NCBI RefSeq assembly: GCF_013694245.2
Contig: NZ_CP059322.2
Location: forward strand, 2,724,001-2,788,000
Reading direction: 5' to 3'
Length of the DNA: 64,000 bases
Source of the DNA: Micromonospora ferruginea
GTDB lineage: Bacteria > Actinomycetota > Actinomycetes > Mycobacteriales > Micromonosporaceae
The position numbers and the translations under genes are program-made. A model generated the notes under the pieces. It was given only the letters and a program-made list of their open reading frames with translations, was not told where the DNA came from and did no database searches. The stretch's first letter is position 1. Every line of letters starts with the position of its first letter. Positions 45,948 to 54,350 of this stretch are shown one piece after another.

Positions 45948-47246
45948 TCAGGTTCGGTGGACCAGTTCGGGCGACTCACTCTCCAGCGGCACCGCGTTGG
46001 CCGGGATCAGGCCGAGCTGCACCGCCGGGCGGGGCAGCGTCGCGTCGAGCGCCCAGTCCGCGGCGACGCGCGGCCGGTTGCCGGGCATGGCCAGCAGGTG
46101 GTAGCCGCGGGTGACCGCCTTGGCCGGCAGGCCGGACAGCGGCACGTGCAGCGGGTTCGCCGCCGCGTCCTTGCCGCCCAGGTCGACCACCCAGCCCAGG
46201 TCGTGGTGCTTGTACGACTTGCGGGTGCCCTGCCCGTACGAGGCGGCGATGTTGTGCGCGGCCAGCTTGCCCTGCCGCTGGGCGTGCTGCGCGGTCATCG
46301 CGCAGACCTGACCGGGCCGGGTCGGGTCGGGGACGGCGGCGGCGTCCCCGCAGGCGAACACCTCGGGATAGCCGGGGACGTTGAGGAACTCGTCGACCAC
46401 CAGCCGGCCCTTCTCGGTGCGCAGCCCCAGCTCGGCCACGAACGGGTCGGGTCGGACGCCGACGCACCAGATCAGGCTGCACGTCGGCACGTACTCGCCG
46501 TCGGTGAGCAGCACCCCGTCCGGGGTGGCCTCGCCCACCGACGTGCCCATCCGCACGTCCACGCCGCGACGGCGCAGCACCCGGTCGGCGGTGACGGACA
46601 TCCGCCGGTCCAGCTCGGGCAGCACCCGGGGGGCGACGTCCAGCAGCATCCAGCGCGGCCGGACCTTGAGGTGCGGTCGCTGGGCCACCAGCCGGTCGGT
46701 GAAGAGCTGCCCGTGCGCGGCGACCTCGGTGCCGGTGTAGCCGGCCCCCACCACCACGAACGTGGTACGCGCCCGCTGCTCGGCCGGGTCGTCGGTCAGC
46801 TCGGCCAGCTCCACCTGGCGGACCACGTGGTCGTGCAGGTAGAGCGCCTCGGGCAGGCCGCGGAAGCCGTGCGCGTACTCGGTGACGCCGGGGATGGGCA
46901 GCAGCTTGTTGACGCTGCCCACGGAGAGGATCAACCGGTCGTACGCGAGCTGGCCGTGGTCGCCCTCGGCGGAGCGGTAACCGACCCAGCGGTTCTGCAG
47001 GTCGACCCGGTCCGCCTCACCGACCACCACCCGCACGCCGTCGAGCGTGCCGGCGAGCGGCACCGAGATCCGGGTCGGCTCGACCACGCCGGCCGCCACC
47101 TCGGGCAGCAGCGGCAGGTAGAGGAAGTAGTCGGTCGTGTTCAACAGGACGATCTCGGCCCGGTCGCGGGCCAGCCGGCGCAACGTCTTGGCCGCGTGGT
47201 ACCCGGCGAACCCGGCCCCCACGATCACCACACGTGGTTTCGTCAT
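45948..47246 (-). CDS. type II NADH dehydrogenase-like flavoprotein
   Basis: A 432-residue two-dinucleotide-binding-domain oxidoreductase. The FAD site is RVVIVGAGFAGYHAAKTLRR and the NAD(P)H site is TTFVVVGAGYTGTEVAAHG. EVFACGDAAAVPDPTRPGQV is the second FAD contact and CAMTAQHAQRQGKLAAHNI the quinone-side helix of NDH-2 enzymes. These pass electrons from NADH to menaquinone at the membrane surface without pumping protons. ATG at 47246 is used; the frame upstream lacks homology. It is divergent from the M28 peptidase gene across about 100 bp. Confidence 0.88.
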   Translation of the reverse strand: MTKPRVVIVGAGFAGYHAAKTLRRLARDRAEIVLLNTTDYFLYLPLLPEVAAGVVEPTRISVPLAGTLDGVRVVVGEADRVDLQNRWVGYRSAEGDHGQLAYDRLILSVGSVNKLLPIPGVTEYAHGFRGLPEALYLHDHVVRQVELAELTDDPAEQRARTTFVVVGAGYTGTEVAAHGQLFTDRLVAQRPHLKVRPRWMLLDVAPRVLPELDRRMSVTADRVLRRRGVDVRMGTSVGEATPDGVLLTDGEYVPTCSLIWCVGVRPDPFVAELGLRTEKGRLVVDEFLNVPGYPEVFACGDAAAVPDPTRPGQVCAMTAQHAQRQGKLAAHNIAASYGQGTRKSYKHHDLGWVVDLGGKDAAANPLHVPLSGLPAKAVTRGYHLLAMPGNRPRVAADWALDATLPRPAVQLGLIPANAVPLESESPELVHRT

Positions 47247-47347
47247 GTCTGCTGCCGTTCCCGGGCAGGCCTGCGGCAAACGTGAGCGATGATCCATCCA
47301 CCCGTACCGATATGGACATTCCTCGTGATCGGCGCGAGGATGCCGGG

Positions 47348-48793
47348 ATGGGAAACCACGAGACCGCCGAGGGCCGACCCACGAGGTCGACCCGGCGTAC
47401 CTTCCTCACCGCCTCCGCCGCGGCCACCGCCGCCGCCGTCGCCACGCCGCTCGCCGCGGACCCCGCGTCCGCCGCGCCCGCCGTCCCGCGCGGCCCGGGC
47501 CGGCCGGCCCGGCCGCAACCGCCGGACCGCGAGCTGACCGCGCTGCTGCGCGAGATCGACCGGCGGCGGATCGAGGCCACCGTCCGGCGGCTCGCCGCGT
47601 TCGGCACCCGGCACACCCTCTCCAGCCAGGACGATCCGGTACGCGGCATCGGCGCCGCCCGCGACTGGATCCACGCCCGGCTGTCCGAGTACGCCGCCGC
47701 CTCCGGCGGCCGGATGACCGTCGAACTCCAGTCCTACGTGCAGGAGCCGGCGTCCCGGATCCCCACCGCCACCACCATCACCAACGTGGTGGCGACGCTG
47801 CGCGGCGACGTCACCGGAGAGCGGGTGTACGTCATCACCGGCCACTACGACTCCCGCGCCACCGACGTGATGGACGCGACCAGCGACGCGCCCGGCGCCG
47901 ACGACGACGCGTCCGGGGTGGCCGTGGTGATGGAACTGGCCCGGGTGCTGGCCACCCGGCGCAGCGAGGCCACCATCGTGCTCGCCGCCGTCGCCGGCGA
48001 GGAGCAGGGACTGTACGGCTCGGCGTACCTCGCCGGGCGGTTGAAGGCCGCCGGCGTGGACGTGCAGGGCATGTTCAGCAACGACATCGTCGGCAGCAGC
48101 ACCGCCGACGACGGCACCCGCGACCCGCGTACCGTGCGGCTGTTCGCCGAGGGCGTGCCGACCGCGGAGACGCCGGCCGAGGCGAGCGTGCGGCAGTCCG
48201 TCGGCGGCGAGAACGACTCCCCGTCGCGGCAGCTCGCCCGGTTCGTCAGCGACGTGGCCGACAACGGCGCGACCGGGATGGACGTCCGGGTGATCTACCG
48301 GCGGGACCGCTACCTGCGCGGCAGCGACCACATCTCGTTCCTGCGCGAGGGCTGGCCCGCCGGCCGGTTCACCGAGCCCGCCGAGGACTTCGCCCACCAG
48401 CACCAGGACGTCCGGGTGGTCGACGGCGTGCAGTACGGCGACCTGCCCGAGTTCTGCGACTTCGACTACATCACCCGGGTGGCCCGGGTGAACGCCGCGA
48501 CGCTGTGGTCGCTCGCCCAGGCCCCCGGCACGCCGAAGGGGACGATCGTGGTCACCACCAACCTCACCAACGACACCACGCTGCGCTGGCAGCGCGGCAC
48601 CGAGGAGGACCTGGCCGGCTACGAGGTGGTGTGGCGGGAGACCACCGCCGACCGGTGGCAGAAGGTCCTCGCGGTCGGCGACGTCACCGAGGTGACGATC
48701 GACCTGTCCAAGGACAACGTGTTCTTCGGCGTGCGGGCGGTGGACCGGGCCGGGCACCGCAGCCCGGTCGCGTTCCCGAAACCGGGAAGCTGA
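47348..48793 (+). CDS. Tat-exported M28 family metallopeptidase with C-terminal Fn3-like domain
   Basis: A 481-residue protein. The twin-arginine signal TRSTRRTFLTASAAATAAAV ends near ADPASAAPA. The zinc aminopeptidase domain has VITGHYDSRATDVMD (His ligand), PGADDDASGVAV (bridging Asp), AVAGEEQGLYGSAYLAG (catalytic and ligand Glu), FSNDIVGSS (Asp) and GSDHISFLREGWPA (His). The last 90 residues (VVTTNLTNDTTLRWQRGTEE to the end) look like a fibronectin-III-like module. It should trim N-terminal residues from extracellular peptides. ATG at 47348 gives the normal short head before the RR motif. Confidence 0.92.
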   Translation: MGNHETAEGRPTRSTRRTFLTASAAATAAAVATPLAADPASAAPAVPRGPGRPARPQPPDRELTALLREIDRRRIEATVRRLAAFGTRHTLSSQDDPVRGIGAARDWIHARLSEYAAASGGRMTVELQSYVQEPASRIPTATTITNVVATLRGDVTGERVYVITGHYDSRATDVMDATSDAPGADDDASGVAVVMELARVLATRRSEATIVLAAVAGEEQGLYGSAYLAGRLKAAGVDVQGMFSNDIVGSSTADDGTRDPRTVRLFAEGVPTAETPAEASVRQSVGGENDSPSRQLARFVSDVADNGATGMDVRVIYRRDRYLRGSDHISFLREGWPAGRFTEPAEDFAHQHQDVRVVDGVQYGDLPEFCDFDYITRVARVNAATLWSLAQAPGTPKGTIVVTTNLTNDTTLRWQRGTEEDLAGYEVVWRETTADRWQKVLAVGDVTEVTIDLSKDNVFFGVRAVDRAGHRSPVAFPKPGS

Positions 48794-48805
48794 GACGCCG
48801 GCCGG

Positions 48806-49333
48806 TCAGGGCGTCGGCGGGGCCGTGATCGCCCAGCGCTCGTGGTCCCGCCACGCGCCGTCGACGAACAGGTAGTCCGGGGAGAAGCCCTCCAGCCGGA
48901 AGCCGAGCCGGCCGGCCAGCTTCTTCGACGGCTCGTTGCCCGGCTGGATGTTCGCCTCCAGCCGGTGCAGCCCGAGCGCCTCGAACGCGTGCGCGACCAC
49001 CAGCGCCACGCCGGCCGAGGCGTGACCGGTCCCCGCGTACGGGCGGAACGCGGCATAACCGAGGTAGCCGCCCCGCAGCGCGCCGAGCACGATGCCGCCG
49101 ATGTTCGCGTACCCGGCGATCTGGCCGGTGGCCCGGTCGCAGAACAGGAACCCTTCGGTGTCGCGTCGCCGCGTCTTCCGCAGGTACGCCGCGTACTGCT
49201 CGGCGTCGCCCGGCGCGGACAGCCACGGGTGGTGCAGGTCCCGGCTGCGCCGGGCGGCGGCCACGAACTCCGCCTCGTCGCCCGGCCGGGGCCGGCGGAT
49301 GGCGACCCGACCGTCGCTACGCAGATACCTCAC
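48806..49333 (-). CDS. GNAT family N-acetyltransferase (RimJ/RimL-like)
   Basis: A 175-residue GNAT protein. VAIRRPRPGDEAEFVAAARRS begins the fold, YANIGGIVLGALRGGYLGYAA gives the central strands, and RPYAGTGHASAGVALVVAHA is the acetyl-CoA loop (Q/R-x-x-G-x-G/A). HRLEANIQPGNEPSKKLAGRLGFRLEG is the RimL hallmark. It likely acetylates a protein N-terminus or small amine. GTG at 49333 is chosen as the family start; the open frame runs 14 codons upstream through a Gly/Trp-rich stretch. Confidence 0.88.
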   Translation of the reverse strand: MRYLRSDGRVAIRRPRPGDEAEFVAAARRSRDLHHPWLSAPGDAEQYAAYLRKTRRRDTEGFLFCDRATGQIAGYANIGGIVLGALRGGYLGYAAFRPYAGTGHASAGVALVVAHAFEALGLHRLEANIQPGNEPSKKLAGRLGFRLEGFSPDYLFVDGAWRDHERWAITAPPTP

Positions 49334-49424
49334 AGCGCCCCACTCTCCACCACCCCACCACCCGCGTCCCCTCACCCCTCCCCACGTCCCGCCTCCAGCC
49401 TCGCCACCTCCCGCCTCGCCGCCT

Positions 49425-49484
49425 GGTGATCAAGGAGTTTGTGTCCCCACAGAGATCAACGCTCACACAAACTCCTTGATCACC
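49425..49484. repeat. palindromic element, GATCAAGGAGTTTG family
   Basis: Perfect 20-bp arms (49425-49444 and 49465-49484; core TGATCAAGGAGTTTGTGT) are separated by a 20-bp spacer. It is the intergenic counterpart of the palindrome embedded in the GT39 gene at 27355-27409. Confidence 0.92.
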
Positions 49485-49533
49485 GACGCCCCCACCCTGA
49501 GGCCCCGCCTGCCCACCTCCGACTGCCCCCATC

Positions 49534-49598
49534 TCGTTGATCATGAAGTTGACCGCGCGAGGGAGCGCTCTCCGGCACGGCAACTTCATGATCAACGA
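49534..49598. repeat. palindromic element, GATCATGAAGTTG family (copy B)
   Basis: Perfect 18-bp arms TCGTTGATCATGAAGTTG / CAACTTCATGATCAACGA with a 29-bp spacer. It shares its core with the element at 25255-25318. Only the arm core is conserved; the spacers are unrelated. Confidence 0.92.
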
Positions 49599-49770
49599 GG
49601 AGGTGGCGCTTCGGGGGCGAAGATCCGGAACTGGTGGGCGTTATGCGATTTTTGTCCCAATGGGTCGAGGTGGTGTGGTGGGCGTCATCGCGGGGCGGAA
49701 TCGGGGCCCGGGGCGGGGCGTTATACCTGGCAGACCGCGTGGAGCCCGGCCCTGACCGCCGGCAGCTCCG

Positions 49771-49874
49771 GTCGGAATGATTGGCCGCCGGCCGTCGTTA
49801 CATCCCCGAGCCGGCGAGCCCGTGACCCGGCAGGCGTCGGAATGACCGGCCGCCGGCCGTCGTTACATCCCCTG
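49771..49874 (+). repeat. two 39-bp direct repeats, 65-bp period
   Basis: The unit GTCGGAATGAxxGGCCGCCGGCCGTCGTTACATCCCC occurs at 49771-49809 and again at 49836-49874 with two mismatches. Each contains the palindrome GGCCGCCGGCC. They lie 143-246 bp upstream of the C39-like gene, a position suited to regulator binding. Confidence 0.85.
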
Positions 49875-50016
49875 AACCGCCGAGCAGGCCACCCCCGTGG
49901 CCCCGGCGTGCGGGCCCCGGAGCAGGCCAACCGGCCGCCGAGCCCACCCCAGACTTTCCCTCCACGCAGGCCCCCGGCCGCGTGCATCCCCAACCCCCTC
50001 TTGGGAGGCAACCATC

Positions 50017-50673
50017 ATGGCTACCACCCTGCTACGTAAGACTGTGCTGACCGCTGCCGGTATCGCCGCCACCACCGGCGGCATCGCCGGACCCGCCATC
50101 GCCGCCCAGGCCACCCCCGCCGAGCGCGCCGCCCAGGTCCAGACCGACCGGCGCGGCCACGGCGAGCGGGAGCTGGACGTGCGCTACGAGGCGCAGCCCA
50201 ACTTCTACTTCTGCGGCCCGGCCGCGGCCCGCAACGCGCTGTCGGTGCAGGGCAAGAACATCGACGTGGACGCCATGGCCAAGGAGATGGGCACCACCGA
50301 GTCCGGCACCAACTCGATCAACGACATCACCCCGGTGCTGAACAAGGAGACCGGCCGCAAGGACGCCTACAGGTCGGTCGAGATCCGCAGCCCCAAGGCC
50401 GACGACAAGCAGACCGACAAGCTGCGCGCCGACGTCGTGCGCACGGTCGACAACGGCCGCGCGGTCGTGGCCAACATCGCGGGCACCGCCACCGACACCG
50501 ACGGCAACACGCACTCGTTCGAGGGCGGGCACTACATCAGCGTCATCGGCTACCGCGACGGCGGCAAGACCGTCACCATCGCCGACAGCGCCAACCCCGA
50601 CACCGCCTCCTACCGCATGAGCGTGGACAACCTCGCCGACTGGATCGCCACCCGCGGCTACAGCACCAGCTGA
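50017..50673 (+). CDS. secreted C39-like papain-fold peptidase
   Basis: A 218-residue exported protein. A signal peptide, MATTLLRKTVLTAAGIAATT followed by GGIAGPAIAAQA, is cleaved near residue 30. The mature domain has AQPNFYFCGPAAARNALSVQ (Gln and nucleophile Cys), GGHYISVIGYRDGG (His) and TIADSANPD (Asp/Asn), the arrangement of C39-like cysteine peptidases that cut after Gly-Gly or act on surface peptides. Lysine content is unusually high for this genome. ATG at 50017 has GGGAGGCAACC upstream. It is monocistronic and followed by a textbook terminator. Confidence 0.85.
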   Translation: MATTLLRKTVLTAAGIAATTGGIAGPAIAAQATPAERAAQVQTDRRGHGERELDVRYEAQPNFYFCGPAAARNALSVQGKNIDVDAMAKEMGTTESGTNSINDITPVLNKETGRKDAYRSVEIRSPKADDKQTDKLRADVVRTVDNGRAVVANIAGTATDTDGNTHSFEGGHYISVIGYRDGGKTVTIADSANPDTASYRMSVDNLADWIATRGYSTS

Positions 50674-50683
50674 CACCCACACA

Positions 50684-50728
50684 CGCAGGAAGGGCCCGAC
50701 CCCACGAGGGGGTCGGGCCCTTCCTGCG
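50684..50728 (+). terminator. intrinsic hairpin terminator of the C39-like gene
   Basis: A perfect 20-bp stem begins CGCAGGAAGGGCCCGACCCC and closes a five-base ACGAG loop, 11 bp after the stop codon. It is the strongest terminator in the window. Confidence 0.85.
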
Positions 50729-50844
50729 TGTCCAACGGCCGTGTGCTGGTCACCTCGCCGTCACGTCGGCGTCGTCACCAGGACGGGTCACTCCACCACG
50801 CTGGGTCGCGCCGGACGAGCCGGACGACCGACGGAGGGCCAGCA

Positions 50845-52539
50845 GTGACAGCCGAGGTGGCGACGGACCGCCCGCGGACGACCCGCCCCGACGTGAGCGT
50901 GATCGTGCCGGTCTACAACACGCTGCGCTACCTGCGAGCCTGCCTCGACTCGGTGCTGCGGCAGACCATCGGCACCGACCGGATGGAGATCGTGGCGGTG
51001 GACGACGGGTCCACCGACGGCAGCGGTCGCCTGCTGGACCGGCTCGCCGCCCGGCACCCCGGGACCCTCCGGGTGGTCCACCAGCCCAACTCGGGCGGCC
51101 CGGCCGCGCCCTGCAACCGGGGGCTGGAGCTGGCCACCGGCCGGCACGTCTTCTTCCTCGGCTCGGACGACCGGCTCGGCCCCGAGGCGCTGGAGCGGCT
51201 GGTCGCCGCCGCCGACCGGTACGGCTCGGACGTGGTGCTGGGCAGGGTCGTCGGCGTCAACGGCCGGCACGTCTTCTCCGACGTGTTCGCCGCCGGCAAC
51301 GCCGTCGACGTGAGCCTGTTCGACTCGGCGCTGCCGTGGTCGCTGGCGAACACCAAGCTGTTCCGCCGCGACCTGGTCGACCGGCTCGGGTTGCGGTTCC
51401 CGGAGGACATGCCGGTGCTCAGCGACCAGCCCTTCACGCTGGCCGCCTGCTACCACGCCCGCCGGGTCACGGCGCTTGCCGACTACGACTACTACCACGC
51501 CGTACGCCGGCTGGACGCCCGCAACATCACCTACCACAGCCGCGTCGAGCAGCGGCTGGTCAGCGTGGAGCGGCTGTTCGCGTTCGTCGAGGGGCTGATC
51601 CCGGCCGGGGCGCGCCGGGACGCGGTGCTGTGCCGCCACGTCGGGCTGGAGCTGGCCAACCTGGTCGGCGACGACTTCCGCCGGCTGGACCGGGCCACGC
51701 AGGAACGGGTGCACGCGACCGTCCGCGGGCTGGTCGACCGGTACGTCACCGACGGGCTGCGGGACCGGCTCGGCATCGAGGCCCGGCTGCGCCTGGGCGC
51801 GGTACGCGGCGGCGACGTCGACGCGTTGCTGGCCGTCATCGACCAGGACGCGGAGCGGGGCGTGCCGGCCACGGTGGTCGAGGCGGGCCGCTGGCACGCC
51901 GGCTACCCGGGCGCGCCGGCCGCCTGGACCGACGTCACCGACGTACGCGCCGACTGGCTGGCCCGGCTGGACACCGTCGAGGTGAGCTGGACCGACGGGC
52001 AGACCGTCACGGTGACCGCGCGCAGCCCGTACCCCCGGTTCGCCGCGGAGGCCGGGCCGGTGCGGCTGGTGGCCGGTCCGGTCGCCGGTGTCACCCGGCT
52101 GGACGCCACCGACCCGACCGGGCGGACCGTGCGCACCGACTTCCCGGTCGACCGGCTCCTCGCGGTCAGCGCAGCCGGCGGCCGGCGCCACCCGGTCCGC
52201 GCCGAGGTGGACGGCGACCGGGGTCGGGGCGGCGCGCCGGTACGGGCGCCGAGGCTGGCCGCCGGCCGGCCCCGGCTGCTGCGGCGCGGCACCCGGCTGT
52301 ACGGGGTGGCGGCGACCGTCGACCCGCGCAGCGGCCAGCTCGTCCTGTCGGTGGTGCCGGTTACCGTGGCCCAGCTCGTCGGCCGGCTGCGTCGCCGGAT
52401 CGCCGGCACGTCCCGCCCGGCTCCGACGGGTGTGCCGTCACGTCTCGGCGCGGCTCCGGCGGCGAGCGCGCCGGAACGCGCGGGCCACCACGCCGAGCCG
52501 GGTCCGGCGCAGGTCGGCCACCTGACCGCCGCGTCCTGA
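50845..52539 (+). CDS. GT2 family glycosyltransferase with C-terminal beta domain
   Basis: A 564-residue protein. The N-terminal GT-A domain has VSVIVPVYNTLRYLRACLDS, IVAVDDGSTDGSGRLLD, the Asp-x-Asp-like FFLGSDDRLGPEAL and LPWSLANTKLFRRDL. SDQPFTLAACYHA contains the likely catalytic Asp, as in teichoic-acid-type GT2 enzymes (TarS/TagF-like partners). The last 200 residues are a beta-rich domain (VEVSWTDGQTVTVTARSPYP) that may bind polymer. There is no membrane segment. GTG at 50845 has GGAGGG six bases upstream. It probably glycosylates or builds a surface polymer. Confidence 0.85.
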   Translation: MTAEVATDRPRTTRPDVSVIVPVYNTLRYLRACLDSVLRQTIGTDRMEIVAVDDGSTDGSGRLLDRLAARHPGTLRVVHQPNSGGPAAPCNRGLELATGRHVFFLGSDDRLGPEALERLVAAADRYGSDVVLGRVVGVNGRHVFSDVFAAGNAVDVSLFDSALPWSLANTKLFRRDLVDRLGLRFPEDMPVLSDQPFTLAACYHARRVTALADYDYYHAVRRLDARNITYHSRVEQRLVSVERLFAFVEGLIPAGARRDAVLCRHVGLELANLVGDDFRRLDRATQERVHATVRGLVDRYVTDGLRDRLGIEARLRLGAVRGGDVDALLAVIDQDAERGVPATVVEAGRWHAGYPGAPAAWTDVTDVRADWLARLDTVEVSWTDGQTVTVTARSPYPRFAAEAGPVRLVAGPVAGVTRLDATDPTGRTVRTDFPVDRLLAVSAAGGRRHPVRAEVDGDRGRGGAPVRAPRLAAGRPRLLRRGTRLYGVAATVDPRSGQLVLSVVPVTVAQLVGRLRRRIAGTSRPAPTGVPSRLGAAPAASAPERAGHHAEPGPAQVGHLTAAS

Positions 52540-52549
52540 TCCCGGCAGG

Positions 52550-52843
52550 TCAGCGCGGCGCGCGGACGCCCTGCTCCATCGTCATCGGGACCTGGAGGTA
52601 CGTGGTGCCGCGCAGGTCCAGCCAGGCCCGTTCGGGCGCGCGAACCAGACGCACCATCACCCCGGTGCAGGCCGGGCACCGACCGACCAGGCCCGGGGCG
52701 TGCGAGTAGACGTGCAGGCCGGCCATCGGGCCGACCATGCCGCAGTTGTCGCAGCGGCCGGTGGTGGCGCTGAGGTCGACCGCGAGGAGTTCCCGCAGCG
52801 GCCCGTCGAGCATGTTGCCGTCCAGGTAGGTCATGTCGGTCAT
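52550..52843 (-). CDS. DUF6510 family zinc-ribbon protein
   Basis: A 97-residue protein. It has MTYLDGNMLDGPLRELLAVD, then two Cys pairs (RCDNCGMVG and RCPACTGV) forming a zinc ribbon, and VRAPERAWLDLRGTTYLQVP. This matches the DUF6510 group, regularly encoded next to sulfite-oxidase-like and flavoreductase genes. ATG at 52843 follows GAGGAGGGC. It may assist assembly or regulation of that redox pair; no function is proven. Confidence 0.8.
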   Translation of the reverse strand: MTDMTYLDGNMLDGPLRELLAVDLSATTGRCDNCGMVGPMAGLHVYSHAPGLVGRCPACTGVMVRLVRAPERAWLDLRGTTYLQVPMTMEQGVRAPR

Positions 52844-52860
52844 GCGCCCTCCTCGGGTCG

Positions 52861-53616
52861 TCAGCCGGTCGGCCCGAACCGTTCGGTCCGCACCCGCCGG
52901 GTCGGGTGGCCCAGCCCCACGAGCAGGTCGGCCACGGTCTCCACGAACCCGGTGGGGCCGCAGACGTAGCAGAGCGGTTCCAGGTCCGGCGGCCAGCCGT
53001 GGCTGTTCACGTCCGCCAGCCCGATCCGGTGCGGCTCCCCGCGCCAACCGTCGGGCGCCTGCCGGGTGTAGACGTACGCGACGTCGAGGCCCTGGTCGTC
53101 GCGGGCCCGGCGGCGCAGCTCGTCGGCGTAGATGACGTCGTCGGGGGTGCGCGCCGAGTAGATCAGCCGGAACGGGGTCCGGCTGCCCGCGGCCCGGCGG
53201 GCCCGGACCATGGCCATCAGCGGCACCACCCCGGAGCCGCCGGCCACCAGCAGCACCGGCGCGGTCTCGTCGGTCCGCCAGACGAACCAGCCGCCGACCG
53301 GTCCGCGGACCTCCACCGGGTCGCCCTCGGTCCAGGTGTCGACGAGGTACGGCGACACCTCGCCGTCCGGCACCCGCTGCACGGTCACCTCGATGCGCTC
53401 CCCGTCGGCGGGACCTGCGAGCGAGTAGGACCGGGCCGCCTGGTAGCCGTCCGGGGCGGTCAGGCGCAGGTCGACGTGCTGCCCGGGCAGGTGGCCCGGC
53501 CAGCCCGGCACGTCCAGCAGCAACGTCTGTGCGGTCGGCGTCTCGATCCGTCGCTCGACCAGCCGGGCCACCCGCCAGGTCAGCGGCGCCACCCGGCCGG
53601 TGGTCGGGGCCGCCAC
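52861..53616 (-). CDS. ferredoxin-NADP reductase-like flavoprotein
   Basis: A 251-residue FNR-fold protein. The FAD domain has LPGQHVDLRLTAPDGYQAARSYSLAGPA (R-x-Y-S). The NAD(P) domain has VLLVAGGSGVVPLMAMVR and LCYVCGPTGFVETVADLL. There is no C-terminal [2Fe-2S] domain, so electrons must go to a separate carrier or enzyme. It sits one base after the sulfite-oxidase-like gene and 17 bp before the DUF6510 gene, arguing that it reduces the molybdoenzyme's acceptor. GTG or ATG at 53616 starts the standard fold. Confidence 0.88.
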   Translation of the reverse strand: MAAPTTGRVAPLTWRVARLVERRIETPTAQTLLLDVPGWPGHLPGQHVDLRLTAPDGYQAARSYSLAGPADGERIEVTVQRVPDGEVSPYLVDTWTEGDPVEVRGPVGGWFVWRTDETAPVLLVAGGSGVVPLMAMVRARRAAGSRTPFRLIYSARTPDDVIYADELRRRARDDQGLDVAYVYTRQAPDGWRGEPHRIGLADVNSHGWPPDLEPLCYVCGPTGFVETVADLLVGLGHPTRRVRTERFGPTG

Positions 53617-53617
53617 C

Positions 53618-54217
53618 TCAGTCGCCCTGGTAGCGCTGCTCGCGCCACGGGTCGCCGTAGTCGTGGTAGCCGGCCGTCTCCCAGAAGCCCGGCCGGTCGT
53701 CGACGAGCAGCCGGATGCCGCGCACCCACTTGGCGGACTTCCACAGGTAGAGGTGCGGCACGAGCAGCCGGGCCGGGCCGCCGTGCTCGGCCGGCAGCGG
53801 GCCCCCGTCGTACGTGTGCACCACCCAGGCCCGCCCGCCGCGCAGGTCGTCCAGGGGCAGGTTGGTGGTGTAGCCGCCGTAGGAGTGGGCCAGCGCGTAG
53901 CGGGCGTCGGTGTCCACGGCGTCGAACAGCGTGTCCAGCGAGACGCCCTGCCAGGTGGTGCCGAGTTTGGACCAGCGGGTGACGCAGTGCAGGTCGACCG
54001 TCGGCGTGTCCTGCGGCAGGTTCATCAGCTCGGCCCAGGACCAGCGGTGCTCCGCGCCGGTCTCGGTGGTCAGCACGAACTCCCAGGTGTCCGTGGGCAC
54101 GCGGGGCGTCGGGCCGGCGGAGAGCACCGGGAAGTCCTCGGTGAGGTACTGCCCGGGCGGTAGGTCCGGCGCGGACGAACGGGGCCGGCCCTGGAAGCCC
54201 GGCGAGACGATTCCCAC
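53618..54217 (-). CDS. sulfite oxidase-like molybdopterin enzyme (cytosolic)
   Basis: A 199-residue protein of the sulfite-oxidase/MsrP molybdopterin domain family. Cys78 in VDLHCVTRWSKLGTTWQGV would bind molybdenum. The YGGYTTNLPLDDLRGGRAW, EHGGPARLLVPHLYLWKSAKWVRGI and FWETAGYHDYGDPW blocks are characteristic. No Tat signal is present, unlike MsrP, so it works in the cytosol. It is encoded just before an FNR-like reductase. Likely reactions are oxygen-atom transfers on sulfoxide-like substrates (inference). ATG at 54217 fits the family. Confidence 0.9.
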   Translation of the reverse strand: MGIVSPGFQGRPRSSAPDLPPGQYLTEDFPVLSAGPTPRVPTDTWEFVLTTETGAEHRWSWAELMNLPQDTPTVDLHCVTRWSKLGTTWQGVSLDTLFDAVDTDARYALAHSYGGYTTNLPLDDLRGGRAWVVHTYDGGPLPAEHGGPARLLVPHLYLWKSAKWVRGIRLLVDDRPGFWETAGYHDYGDPWREQRYQGD

Positions 54218-54267
54218 CCGTCAGTCCTACCACCCCCGGGTGCGCCCGCACACCGCTTCCCCGGTGC

Positions 54268-54350
54268 AAGGCGGGGGCCCCGCTTAACACCGGCGTGTTA
54301 AGCGGGGCCCCCGCCTCTACCGAAAGCGTTAAGCGGGGCCCCCGCCTTGC
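54268..54350. repeat. GGGGCCCC-core intergenic repeat, compound copy 8
   Basis: Three GGGGCCC half elements in tandem with linkers TTAACACCGGCGTGTTAAG and TACCGAAAGCGTTAAG. It lies downstream of the TerC gene and overlaps its last codons: the repeat encodes the terminal GGGPA and the TAA stop. Confidence 0.92.

Larger units (their letters stand above)
49334..50016. other. 683-bp repeat-rich spacer
   Basis: No convincing gene. The spacer contains two unrelated palindromes (49425-49484 and 49534-49598), a pair of near-identical 39-bp direct repeats (49771 and 49836) and the promoter region of the C39-like secreted protein. Base composition in 49590-49700 is lower in GC than the neighbours. Confidence 0.7.
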
